Shown here: piece after piece, positions 1 through 10,550 of the stretch | Numbering within the stretch: position 1 is the first letter of the stretch | Layout: every line of letters starts with the position of its first letter | DNA from: Pollenia angustigena | Taxonomy: Eukaryota; Arthropoda; Insecta; Diptera; Polleniidae | DNA length: 64,000 bases | Assembly: GCA_930367215.1 (NCBI GenBank) | Contig: OV884057.1 | Location: forward strand, 103,193,284 to 103,257,283 | Reading direction: 5' to 3' | Position numbers and translations under genes: made by a program | Notes under the pieces: generated by a model | Databases searched by the model: none | Seen by the model: the letters and a program-made list of their open reading frames with translations, nothing else | Told to the model about the DNA's origin: nothing

Positions 1-120
1 GACTCCTCTATAACACCCATGCTTAGTAAGCGATCTATTTCCTTATATGCTTCCTCTTGACGAGGTGGAGATAAGGGATAAAGCTTGCACTTATTGGGTA
101 CTGCATCCCCGGTGTCTATA
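1..120 (-). pseudogene. A1 pol fragment, start of reverse transcriptase
   Basis: These 120 bp are nearly identical to 17703-17821 in copy A2, where they encode the stretch just before the RT palm. The sequence stops at a poly-T run that is the tail of the inserted LINE, and continues at 5012. The fragment cannot make a protein by itself. It marks the left half of the insertion site, with target duplication CTATA at 116-120 and 5012-5016. Confidence 0.85.
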
Positions 121-275
121 TTTTTTTTTTTCTCATTATTTATTTATTGAATCTTCATATATTAAATATGAACTAACAATAATTAATCAAATCTTAACCT
201 AATACGTTATTTTTTGTCCTGCCAGTGCCAGACAAAAATTTTCTTCATCGCGGGTTCTGTTCACTTTTATAGTGT

Positions 276-2934
276 TTATCGCTCATCTAATTGGATAAGT
301 GCTGCAGTGTCTCTTCTTCTTAAGCGAGTGTGGCCGCTATCATTTAAAATATTTCGTGCTAGTGGGTTTGGGTGCGATTCGAGCCTTTTTAAGTATTTTA
401 CTGCATATTTCGTAATCATAGTTTTAACTAATGGAACATTAAGATCCTTGTGAATATTTGAGTTTTTAACATACCAAGGGGCAGCTGTGATTATTCGAAG
501 TAGTTTATTTTGGCGCCTTTGAATTTTTTCGATATTAGAGGCCGAGGCAGTGCCCCATAACTGAATACCATAGCACCAGATTGGCTTTAAGATGGAGTTG
601 TAAAGAAGAAGTTTGCAGTCGAGACTAAGGACAGAGTTTCTTCCAATAAGCCAATGAATTTGGATGGCTTTTAGTTTCATTTGAGTTAATTTTGCCTCTA
701 TATGGCTTTTCCACGTTAAACGGCGATCTAGATGAATACCGAGGTATTTTACATGCGAATTTTGAGGTATTATTTGATTATTGATTTTAATAGGGGGGCA
801 TGATTCCCGACGCAAGGTGAATGTTATATGTACGCATTTTTGCTCATTGACCTCTATCCTCCATTGCTTTAACCATAGTTCGAGTTGAAATATATGATCC
901 TGTAGGTATCAAGATGCTTCTTGACGGTTTTCGTGCACGCTCAAAAAAGCTGTATCATCAGCAAATGTTGAAGTTTGTGTGTAGTTGTTTGTTGGCATGT
1001 CCGAGGTATATATTAAGTATAAAAGTGGGCCCAGGATGCTTCCCTGAGGGACTCCAGCGTCAATTTGCTGAGGAGAGCTTAAATAATCACCTTCTTTAAT
1101 AATAAATTTTCGACCGACTAAGTAGCTTTCTAACAGCTTGTGTGTGTTTACTGGTAAGTTGAGCTTCAATTTATGTAATAAGCCTTCATGCCAGACTTTA
1201 TCAAAAGCTTGAGAAACATCGATGAAGAGAGCGGAGCAATATTTTTTTTCTTCAAAGGCTTTTCTTATTGCGTTTACTATACGATGGGTTTGCTCAATTG
1301 TGCTGTGTTCTCTTCTAAAGCCGAATTGGTGGTTAGGAATACATCTATTTTCATTTAAAATTGGGGTTAATTTTGACGCTAACAGCTTCTCAAACAGCTT
1401 TGATATATTAGAAAGTAAGCTTATAGGCCTATATGACTCAACTTTTGTGTGATCCTTTCCAGGTTTAGGTATCATGGTGACTAAGGAGACCTTCCACTTT
1501 TGAGGATAGTATTCAAGGCGTAAAATATCATTAAAAATTAAAAGAATAATTTTCTTTGCTATGCTGGGTAGCTCCAAAAGCATTTTGTTGCTGATCTTAT
1601 CAAAACCAGGAGCCTTCTTGGGGTTTAAATCACAAATAGCCTTTTCGATTTCTCTTATCTCAAATCTTAGCGGAACAGCTGCTCTAGCAGCAACAGGTGG
1701 TAACTCGACCGCAATATCGTGAGATATATTTGGGGTAAATACGTTTTTTAAATGATTGACATACAGATTTCCTTTTTCAACATCATTTCTTGCCCAACTT
1801 CCATTCAAGTTTCTTAATGGTGGTTTAGGGACAACTGGCCTTTTGAGATTTCTAGCTGCGCGCCATAATGAGTAGTTTGATTGTGGGGTTGCATCAAGTT
1901 CCTCAAGATATTTTTCCAGAGAAGCCGTTTTCTTAGTCTACAGTAACTTTCTAAGTCTTTTTGTACACTCTTTAAGTAAGTTCTTAAGTTGAGGGGATCT
2001 GTGCAATTGCCAATCTCTTCGAGCCCTCCTTTTTTCAGACAAAAGATGCTCGACATCTGTGGAATATATTTTAATAGTTTTTGTTTTTTTTGGGGACAAT
2101 ATTGGAATGTTGAACAGCTAGTTTCAGAAAACTGTCAAAATTGTCAATAGAGCGATCTACATAATCCGGTGTACTGAGCGGAATATTTTCTGTGCAATGG
2201 GTACTGAGATATTTTTTATATTTTAACCAATTAATTTGCGTAGCTGTCGTCGGAGGTACAATTCTATTGGGGTTCATTATAGTAACAATTGTAGGTGTGT
2301 GGTCGGAAGATAAATCTAGGGAGGCTTCAACATGAATCGTTTCTATGGGAATGTTTTTAACCACGCCGAAATCGATGACATCTGGAATTTTTTGATGATC
2401 AGTGGGCCAATATGTTGGTTGTCCGCTCGCTACCACATTTAAATCCATTTTAGAAATTGTGTTAAATAAAACACGACCCTTTGGTGTTATAAGTCGCGAC
2501 CCCCAGAAGGTATGTTTAGCGTTATAATCGCCAGCGGCTAGGAAACACGGTCCTAATGATTTAAAATATTTATAATATTGGTCCTCCGATATTGAAAATC
2601 TAGGCGGGGAGTATAACGATGAAATTACTAGGTTTCTATTTAATTCCTCAACGCAAATGTTCGTTGCTTGGAGATAATCTTCACGATGATCACACATTAG
2701 GTAGTGTTTCACTCGGGTTTTTATTAAAATGGCAGAACCTCCACAAGCTCTATCTCGAGGGTCCTTGGTATCATATAGTATATAACCATTTATTTTAAAC
2801 GTTTTTATTGAGGTCAAATGAGTTTCAGAAATCATCATGACATCAATTTGTTTATTTTTAAGAAAGTATTCTAATTCATTTTTATGTTGGCGGATGCCGT
2901 TTGCGTTCCAAAAACAAATTTTTAAACAGTTCAT
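276..2934 (-). pseudogene. LINE copy 1 ORF2: APE endonuclease and reverse transcriptase
   Basis: The start at 2934 gives an exonuclease/endonuclease/phosphatase domain (WNANGIRQHKNELEYF near the start, then SETHLTS and AAGDYNAKHTFWGSR). The RT domain follows, with AFDKVWHEGL, GVPQGSILGPLLYLIY and the catalytic FADDTAF. The thumb region YLGIHLDRRLTWKSHI is encoded near 740-700. The frame is broken by stops or frameshifts near 2060, 1940-1810 and 900-815, so no full protein can be made. The ORF2 ATG overlaps the ORF1 stop as ATGA (2934-2931), suggesting termination-reinitiation in the living element. Confidence 0.9.
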
Positions 2935-4472
2935 GGTTTATTAAGTACAGCTTGCAATAACATCGATTGCATTCTAAGCATTTCCTGCATCATATTACCC
3001 ATTGTGTTCGTAAAATTATTAACCGTTTGCACTAATGTTTCCATGGTTTTTTCTAAGCGACTTAAATTAGAAACCGGAGTTTCATCATTACTTGGCGAAG
3101 CACCTTGCATTGGCTGATGGTTTGATTTTAGGACGTTAGCGTAAGAGGTTCTGTTATTACTAGGCTGGGGGGCTTGAATTGCATTTGTGTTTACTTGATT
3201 TGCAACCTGCATTTGAGGGGTATTTGTTTTTGGTCCAACCGTCTGCTTGACGATATTATATACAGGGCATCCTCTATAATTGGCAGTGTGATTACCGCCA
3301 CAGTTGCTACATTTTTTTACGTTGGGGTCGGTTTTAAGGCCCAACCACAATGTGCTTAAGTTGGCTTAAGCGAATGAGCGAATACATGTAAATTATATGA
3401 GGCAAACCATATTGAACTTAAGGAAACTTTTTGCAAAGTTTAATGAAACTGTCATTTGCTTAAGCAAGGTGCGAATCTAATCGCACATTCCGTACGGAAT
3501 CAAATGTTTTTTTATTTTGTTTTTGTTTTCTTAAATACGTTTGAGAGACTTTTTGTTAATTTTTGACAGTAGGTTAAGTAAGACTATGCATATTATGGTT
3601 GAGTCTTTAGACTTATCGCAAGAAACTGTACCGTGTAGTTCACCACATACTACGCAGACAGGGGGTAAATAGCAGTATGCCTTAGTATGACCGTACTCTT
3701 GACAGTTTAAACATTGAACGGGACCATTTCTTTTGTGCGGCTCTTCTATAGTTATTCTTCTGTAGAGAATATATTTTAAATTGTAAATAGGATGTGTTTC
3801 GTTTTTTTTAAGTTTTACGTCGCCGGGTTCAAACTCAACTCGAAAGAGTGGTTGGGGAATTTTTTCTCTATTTTTAATATTTACTACATGCTTTACCTTG
3901 AAGCCTTTTTCTTCTAAGAATGTTTTAACCTCTTCTGGGTCTACGCATGAGTCAATGCCCTTGATTACTACCTGAAGACCTTTACTGCTCTTCAGTTGAT
4001 AAGTATAAAAGTTTTTATTCAGAGTCTCAAATACTGTAATTACCTTTCGAAAATCATCCTCGTGATTCACCTGTATTTTAGTCTCGTTAATGATACCGCG
4101 CTTTATTGCAGCTACATAAAAGGAATTTTCACCTATCACCGAAATTAAACTTTTTATTAACTCATTAGAGTTTTGCTCTCTAAGGTATATCGGGGGTGGC
4201 TTAGACGATTTAATGACGTTTGGTGCTTCAGAGGATTCATCCTCCAGAATCGCAAAACGATTTTGTGTATTTATTTTATCAAAAGATGGTACTTTTGAGG
4301 CCGAAGCAACTGCTGCAGAGGTAGGGCTGCGTCCCCGTTTAAGCACTGTTATGTACCTGTCCATACCAACTTGTATTGTAGGCTTTTGGCAGCTTTTTAC
4401 AGGGGGGTTTTCCATTGCATTTGTGTTTAAGTTCATGGTTTCATTTCCCACTAAATTTGTTTTTGACGTCAC
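2931..4472 (-). pseudogene. LINE copy 1 ORF1: gag-like RNA-binding protein, split by a MITE
   Basis: The reading frame has a PRE_C2HC-type region (VVIKGIDSCVDPEEVKTFL; HPIYNLKYILYRRITIEEP) followed by three zinc knuckles: CLNCQEYGHTKAYC, CVVCGELHGTVSC and, after the MITE, CSNCGGNHTANYRGC. The C-terminus is a probable coiled coil. The frame is interrupted at 3337-3606 between the second and third knuckles. The open frame reaches 4472, but that codon is GTG. The first in-frame ATG is at 4436, and a short upstream ATG frame starts near 4663, so the true start is unresolved. The protein would coat LINE RNA. Confidence 0.85.
3337..3606. mobile_element. 270-bp MITE, PIF/Harbinger type
   Basis: This segment is absent from the second LINE copy, which runs uninterrupted across 32736. 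Its ends form an imperfect inverted repeat: AGGCCCAACCACAATGTGC at the left and, read inward on the other strand, AGACTCAACCATAATATGC. It is flanked by TTA on both sides (3334-3336, 3607-3609). A 3-bp TTA duplication with short TIRs fits PIF/Harbinger. There is no coding capacity. Confidence 0.75.
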
Positions 4473-5011
4473 GGCAATACTTGCTGGGCTGGCAACACTG
4501 GTCCACTGTTTTCGTAAACACCGAGGGTGATAGGGAACGTGTTCGAATAATTGGCTTAGCCGTTTTTAGTTTTATTTATTTCCGCATTATTTTCGTTTGA
4601 TTGAACTAAAACGTAAACGTTTCTTTCATTTTGTCTTAGTGTTGTTTCACTGTTCGTACTCATGCAAAGAGTTGTTTTTGTTTTTCACCGTTTTGCTTTG
4701 CTTTAATATTTTTTATATTTATTGTATTTTACAACAACAAAAAAAAACAAGAAATTTTAATGTTTTTGTTCAGAATATGTATACACATGTATGAACATTC
4801 ATACATACGTATTTATTTTTACTGTTTTATTTTATTTAATTTAATCGTTTTAAATTGTTCACTATTATGTTAAATAACAAAATACGTATATTATTTTTTT
4901 TTAAGCGTCCATTCGCTGCTTATATTACAAAATCAAATGTGATTAATTAATAGTTCAAATCGTATGCGGGGCTAAAATACACGTCTGTATCACAACAAAG
5001 CACAAACCGAA

Positions 5012-5837
5012 CTATATGATGTTCCAATAAATTGGTGCATCCTAGTCCTAGTCTTTCATAAGAAGGAAAATTTAAAACCGTTTGCTCAAGAATTAACTTT
5101 TGATCTGATGTCAAGTCATGGAATTTAACATTACAATTAAAATCATTTAAAAGTTCTGATATAAAACTAGAAGCAGGTGCAACTAACTCAGGAGCAATCG
5201 CGAATTCTCGCCAAAAATTTACGCCAAAATAGGCCTCTTGGCTTAACGAGGGAACTATATAAAAGTCTATATTCTTAGTAACACCTTTGTATTTAATTGG
5301 CAAGGAGCAGAATCCAATAACGTTTTGTTTTGCGCCGCTGGCAGTTGAAATCGAACTGCTTAATCTTCGGTAAAGGATATTGTTTCGCTCTAAAAACGAT
5401 AAGGAATCGCGACCTAATACGGATACGTTTGCTCCGGAGTCTAATAACCCAATTAAAATATCATTACATACTTTCACCTTGGCAAATGGTCTATCGTCAT
5501 CACCACCAAGAATTGTTGATTCTAGCAATTTCCTAAACATTTTCCTCTTTTTAAAGCGCATCCTACATTTCATTATTTTATTAACTGATTGTTTCAGAGG
5601 TCTTGAATAGTGTATTGATTCCATTGGGCAAGAAACCGAATTTTCCGTTTGTGTTGAAATATTTGTAAATTTTGTTTTATTTGAAGAGAGAGGAGGAGGG
5701 TTGTCAGTGCACACATTAGAACTAAAATCGTCCCACATTCGGACTAGTTTGAACTCGGGGTTGCTAGAGATGGACGAGTGCCCCCGGTCACCAGGTCGCC
5801 CATTTTCTGGTTTCCCTGAAAAACAGGATTTTTAGGA
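5012..5837 (-). pseudogene. A1 pol N-terminus with aspartic protease
   Basis: The frame opens after a stop near 5838 and overlaps the end of gag in a -1 relation. The protease core is DSGANVSVLG with a following YFGVNF strand. The role is maturation of gag-pol in the virus-like particle. Reading continues towards RT but is cut at 5012 by the LINE. A2 has the same region at 17931-18256 with its own 1-bp deletion. Confidence 0.8.
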
Positions 5838-7202
5838 CATGTAGGGGTTAAAACACCCTTATGCCCGCATTTGAAACAAAACGGGGTTTCTATTGTCTTA
5901 GTGCAATATATATAAGAATGCCCATATGAAAGGCAATTCCAACACTGTATGTTTGAAAAATCAAATCTAGCCGGTTTTTTAATAGGTTAAGGGCTTCGAT
6001 TTGAGGATCTGCACCTTGCAGATCATCCGTTTCTTGAAAGGTGACATCAATCTCATTTACATTACGAGGCTGACTTATATTTGTATTCTGAAACCTTGTT
6101 TCACGAAGAACCTTTTCTGCTTTTCTAGCCATGTCCCTAAAATCATCCAAGTCACGAGACTGCGTGTTAAATAACAGAAACCGAAGATTTGGGGTTAGAT
6201 TACGCTTAATAATGTCCAATAGGGTAAAATCGGGTAATGGATTTTGTAGTCTCAAGTTCATTGAAACAATGGCTGTGTGGTAATCGTCATAACTTTCCTT
6301 AAAATTCTGTTTGCGCAATGATATTTTTAATATAACTTCATGGTCCGATTCAATATGACCGAATTCCTTTGTCAAGGCATGACGAAGCAAGGCATACGTT
6401 ATATTACGATTTTGCATAGTAAAAAGCCAATACCATTGCTCAGCTTTACCACTTAGCAAGACATGGAAATTTGACATCAAGTGCTCATCTGAACATTTAG
6501 AACGAGCAGAAAGCGTTTCTATTTTAAATAGAAAATCGGATACCGAACCAGTTCCATCAAATGAAATTTTCCATTTCTCAAGTTTAACATTATTTTCATA
6601 TTCAACACTTGATCCATTTTGGCCAACCCGTGTGGGATCTGAGTTTACGCTAGGAATATTTGCATTAGGAAAATTTGGTAAAATAATATTCGGCCTATTT
6701 AAGGGTGGCCCCCCGATCTGAGAAATACTATCCCTAATTGTGCCAAGTTCCCTACGAAATTCCTCTCTAGTGTTCCTCATTGTCTGCTCCATTAGAGCCA
6801 TGAGAGTATCAAATGAGGAACTCTGATTGTTATTTGAAACGCCAGCAGCGCCATCGCGCGGGCCCAAAGACATATCCAGCTGAGGATTTATATCCGAATC
6901 AGAGACTGAAGTTTTGCTACCCAGTGACACAAAAAGTTGTGGTTGTAAATCAATATTGCCGTTTCCCTCAACTTGAGTATCTGTGTGTAGAGAACAAGAA
7001 TTCAAATTCTCGGAACTTGCTGTCTGTTCCATTCGTCCTGCTGTACTAATTGGTGAATGTAAAACTTTAGGTTTAGTATTACTACTACTAGGGTTTTTAA
7101 ATTCTACCGAATGATTATTCTTTGAAGTTAAAGAACTCCTAGGGCTTCGTCCTCTATTAAGTGAACTATTCTTTAGACCTCGTGCAGAGTATCTTGTGTC
7201 AT
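5744..7202 (-). pseudogene. A1 gag with two CCHC zinc knuckles (frameshifted)
   Basis: Capsid-like segment with SGKAEQWYWLF and the helical stretch LRHALTKEFGHIESDHEV, followed by two CCHC knuckles (CWNCLSYGHSYIYC at about 5902-5946, CFKCGHKGVLTPTC at about 5837-5878). The true start is likely the ATG at 7202-7200, about 57 codons upstream of the ATG at 7032, because the region between is open in frame. A1 lacks one base just after that ATG. A second 1-base slip in an A-run near 5967 puts the knuckles out of frame. The protein would form the particle core. Confidence 0.8.
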
Positions 7203-8511
7203 AACGAAAATCTATCAGGATAAGTCAGTTTACGAAATCAGTAGGACTGATTAAAAAAAATCGTTATACACCAAAACAAAAAAAAAATCCAAAATATTAG
7301 AATATTTATGTGTACGCGAAATATGTAGATATGTATTGAAAAAAAATAACTAAAAACTAAATATAAATTTATTTTTTTAATATATAAGAAAAAATATAGT
7401 TATTAAATGCCTTGTAAAAATTCATATAAGATAAGGAAAAGATAAACCTCCTCCAAAATGTCAATGTGTAGCTAATAAATCAAATAACAAACAAGAAAAG
7501 TGCAATGATTTAGCCTTGATCACAGCTAATTCCGATCAACCTCCCTGTGTTATGGCTTTAAGTTGTAATAAGTGAAACATTTGCCAGACTGCGATATTAA
7601 AGAATTCTAAACTAAAGATCTTAAATAGACTTGAATTACAAACGTAGAACAAACGTCAAACGCAACTAAGGAAAAACAATTATTTAAATTTTCGTCTTGG
7701 GCTATTTGAAATTAATACAACTTATATGTTGGCTAAAATATAGGGTCTAACTCCACACGTCGCAAATAGATTTTAAAAATATATTAAAATATCTAAAAAG
7801 GGACCATGACCTTACGCATGTCATCAGGCCTAAAGTTTTTTTCTTTTTCTTTACCAACTTTAAATCAAACTGTTCAAAAGTAAAAACAAAGAATTTTAGT
7901 TTATCTATCCCGTAACGGTAAGCTTTTCTTTGGGCGCCATATATGTTACGCGTGCATATTTCAAAAGGAAAATAAAATCCAAAAAAAAAAGATGACGACA
8001 AAAAGTTTCGGTAAATTTCATTTAAAGTTAAGAAGGCAATGAAAAGATCTCAGCTAGCTCATAAAACGGTATAACATGGTTCTTAACCCAAAAAAAAAAA
8101 ATAAATACGCATAACATATAACATACTCCTTGCCTATACACTACCGCAGAGTATGTAAAACAAAAAAAAACATAAAACTTTAAATCCTTACAATGAAACA
8201 AAATATTGACTTGATGTTACGCCAATTGGGGTACACTTTTCTCCCACCCTACTAGCAATTTACTTGCCAGACTCCATGACAGAAAAATACCCTGAGTCAA
8301 CTTTCTGTCCCTAGAACTAACACGATTAATTTGCTAAATTGACATTTTTTCGTAGGTCATCCTTCCCCGTTAGTTAAAAATTAAAATTGCATATTTTTCT
8401 CTTAACAAAACTAAGATTTAATATTTATTGAAAAATTAAACATACTTAAAATGAAATTGATAGGCAAAAAAAAAAAATACATAAAAAAAGTAATATAAGG
8501 AAAATTAATAT
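7203..8511 (-). other. A1 5' noncoding region, first part
   Basis: AT-rich noncoding sequence upstream of A1 gag, nearly identical to 19285-19462 plus 23317-24466 in A2. It should contain the primer-binding site and 5' LTR. A TGGTGTATAACG stretch on the minus strand near 7275 is a possible but unproven primer site. Element B interrupts it at 8511/15351. Confidence 0.5.
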
Positions 8512-8919
8512 TGTTACGAAAGTTAAATTATCTAAGAATTATTTATAGTTATAAGTTATCTTGTAAGTTATAGTTTTATGTTACTTAAAATTGTCATGTA
8601 TAATTTTCAACACAACTGTTATTTTAAAAATAATTCCTATATAAATTTCCCAGTAATTTCTAGAAATGGTTATAGAACATAATAAACAGTTTTTACGGGA
8701 AGGTTCAGGAAAAATCTAGAAATAATTATGAAATATAAAAAGGGGTGACTCATGTAAAATAAGTTTAGTCTGTTTTGAAAAACGGTTCTGTTCGTAACTA
8801 ACAATTGTGAACAAAATAATTAATTTCAATAAAGTTTGTTAAGTTGAATAAGTGTGTGTTTTTATTCGGATTTGCAATTAAAAGAACTCAAACGCGTTTA
8901 TTAAAGGAAAAACGTAACA
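8512..8919 (+). repeat. Element B 5' LTR
   Basis: It begins TGTTACG and ends CGTAACA, a 7-bp inverted terminus with TG...CA ends. Inside are a TATA-like ATATAAAAAGG (about 8735) and an AATAAA (about 8829), giving a plausible promoter and poly-A signal. It is identical to the 3' LTR except for one base. Confidence 0.95.
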
Positions 8920-8921
8920 AT

Positions 8922-8935
8922 TGGTGTCAGAAGTG
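8922..8935 (+). promoter_or_regulatory. Element B primer-binding site, tRNA-Leu type
   Basis: TGGTGTCAGAAGTG follows the 5' LTR after two bases. It is complementary to the CCA-tailed 3' end of animal tRNA-Leu genes that end in CACTTCTGACA. This would prime minus-strand cDNA synthesis. Confidence 0.75.
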
Positions 8936-9012
8936 AAATTGCAATAAAAAAAAATAAACAAATAAAAAAAAAAGGATAGAAAATAAAAAAAAAAAAAACT
9001 ATACAAACAACA

Positions 9013-10500
9013 ATGAAGTTCGAGGAGCTAAAAGTTGAACAGCTCAAGAAAGAGTTGGGCAAGTTGGATCTGCCTACTGCAGGAAATAAAGCTGAGCTGC
9101 AGAAAAGATTAATCGATGAATTTAAGCGACGCAATATTGACATCGCAACTTATGAATTTGAAGAAAAAGAAGAAATAGAAGTTGCTACCCGTGCAGTAAC
9201 AAGCAACATGGATTTTGGTACAATGTTTGCTGCTATGATGGAGAAAATGGAAAAAATGTCGACAGAAACTTCTAGAAAAATGGAAGAAAATTCTAGAAAA
9301 ATGGAGGAAATGGTAAAAGAAAATTCGGCTGTAACCTCTAGAAAAATGGAAGAAAATTCTAGAAAAATGGAAGAAAATTCTAGAAAAATGGAGGAAATGG
9401 TAAAAGAAAATTCGGCTGTAACCTCTAGAAAAATGGAAGAAAGTTCTAGAAGAATTGAAGAAAATTCTAGAAAAATGGAAGAAAACTCAAACACCATTTT
9501 AGCCGAAATTCAACAAAATTCCAGATTGACAAATGAAAAACTTGAGAAGCTTCAAGAGATTTCTACTGCTATAAATGAAAGAGTAGACGATATGGAGATA
9601 GAATTCAACCAGAAGCTGTTTGATGTTAAAACACAAGTCACTGTTTTTGATGGAAAACTACATCATTTGGAAGAAAAAGTAAATAGTCTTCAGTGCCAAG
9701 AGGGAGTGGTGCGAGTTTTTCCAGAAGTCTCGAATAGAATAAGAGCTCCAAGTTTTGACGGCAGCTCACCATTGAATGTGTTTAAGTTCCAGTTTGACAC
9801 AGTTGCCAATAAAAATGCTTGGAACAATGAAGAAAAAGCCATAGAGCTGATTCTGGCTTTAAAAGGAACTGCGGCTGAAATTCTAGAAAGTGTACCAGTA
9901 AGTTGCAGAAATAATTATGATGACATTATGCTAGCACTGCAACGCAAGTATGGTGGTGAACATAGAAAAGAAATATTCAGAATGGAATTACGGGGTAGAG
10001 TACAAAAGCCAAACGAGACGCTACAGGATTTCGCATTAGAGATTGAGCGCTTGGTGCAGCTTACTTATCCAGATGAAAGTCATCCATTGCTAGATCATTT
10101 TAAGACCGAGGCATTTGTAAACGGTATACGGGATGCTGATGTAAAACTAGCGGTATGTGCATCACAGAGGCCATCATTTGCAGAAACGGTATCATTTGCC
10201 CTAGCACAAGAAACCGCTAGAATAATTTCAAAACCGCATATGTGCAAGGTGCGCAAGATCGATATAACAGCCGAGGACGAAGGAGATATTTTAAAGGAAA
10301 TGAGAAGCATGAAGGAGGCAGTTTTGCAGGCTTTGGGCGAGAAGCAGAGTAAAAACAAAGTAAAATGCTATAACTGCGGTAAAACTGGCCATATTCAGCG
10401 AAACTGCAAAGCACCAAGACGACGATCGAGATCTTCCTCGCCACCAGGAAACAACCAACGTGCTAGTCACCAGGTGGCACAAGAGTCACCTTTAAACTAA
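9013..10500 (+). CDS. Element B gag: SAP domain, heptad-repeat coiled coil, capsid, zinc knuckle
   Basis: 495 residues from a true ATG. Residues 1-37 form a SAP-like helix-extended loop-helix (EELKVEQLKKELGKLDLPT, then KAELQKRL), a fold that commonly binds AT-rich DNA. Residues about 88-155 are a run of the 7-residue unit SRKMEEN encoded by a 21-bp minisatellite, predicted to be a coiled coil. A capsid-like region follows (APSFDGSSPLNVFKFQFDT), then one CCHC knuckle (CYNCGKTGHIQRNC, near residue 452) and an SR-rich tail. The last two codons lie in the frameshift heptamer. The protein forms particles and binds RNA. Confidence 0.92.
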   Translation: MKFEELKVEQLKKELGKLDLPTAGNKAELQKRLIDEFKRRNIDIATYEFEEKEEIEVATRAVTSNMDFGTMFAAMMEKMEKMSTETSRKMEENSRKMEEMVKENSAVTSRKMEENSRKMEENSRKMEEMVKENSAVTSRKMEESSRRIEENSRKMEENSNTILAEIQQNSRLTNEKLEKLQEISTAINERVDDMEIEFNQKLFDVKTQVTVFDGKLHHLEEKVNSLQCQEGVVRVFPEVSNRIRAPSFDGSSPLNVFKFQFDTVANKNAWNNEEKAIELILALKGTAAEILESVPVSCRNNYDDIMLALQRKYGGEHRKEIFRMELRGRVQKPNETLQDFALEIERLVQLTYPDESHPLLDHFKTEAFVNGIRDADVKLAVCASQRPSFAETVSFALAQETARIISKPHMCKVRKIDITAEDEGDILKEMRSMKEAVLQALGEKQSKNKVKCYNCGKTGHIQRNCKAPRRRSRSSSPPGNNQRASHQVAQESPLN

Positions 10501-10550
10501 AAATAGCTAGCACCGCGGGGCATGGGCTAGCTTCCACATCTGAGGGCCCC
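10491..10550 (+). promoter_or_regulatory. Element B gag-pol -1 frameshift signal: slippery heptamer plus pseudoknot
   Basis: The heptamer T TTA AAC (10491-10497) lies exactly in gag codon register and is followed at once by the gag stop TAA (10498-10500). After a 7-nt spacer comes a 7-bp stem, AGCTAGC (10505-10511) with GCTAGCT (10526-10532). Loop bases GGGGC (10517-10521) can pair with GCCCC (10546-10550), giving an H-type pseudoknot. A -1 slip enters pol, whose frame is open from 10467. Confidence 0.85.

Larger units (their letters stand above)
121..5011 (-). mobile_element. Jockey-clade LINE, copy 1, full length, inserted in A1 pol
   Basis: A non-LTR retrotransposon with an oligo-A tail (T-run at 121-132 on this strand), ORF2 (endonuclease plus RT), ORF1 (gag-like) and a 5' UTR ending near 5011. 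Target duplication CTATA (116-120 / 5012-5016) flanks it. The second copy at 29537-34301 ends at the same 5' sequence, so both are essentially full length. Clade assignment rests on the PRE_C2HC-type gag with three zinc knuckles and the APE-type endonuclease, as in X-element/jockey relatives. It carries a 270-bp MITE and several frame breaks. Confidence 0.9.

Noticed and set aside
4436..4472. Start of LINE ORF1 at 4472 (and 33600 in copy 2)
   Set aside because: That codon is GTG. A eukaryotic start is more likely at the ATG at 4436 or upstream, so 4472 is only the limit of the open frame.
5837..5850. Slippery heptamer for element A gag-pol
   Set aside because: The overlap has A- and T-rich runs, but none fits X XXY YYZ in gag register, unlike element B.
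9150..9497. 115-codon minus-strand open frame with repeated Leu/Ser/Phe-rich units
   Set aside because: It is the antisense of the 21-bp heptad repeat in element B gag; the repeat keeps the other strand open by chance.
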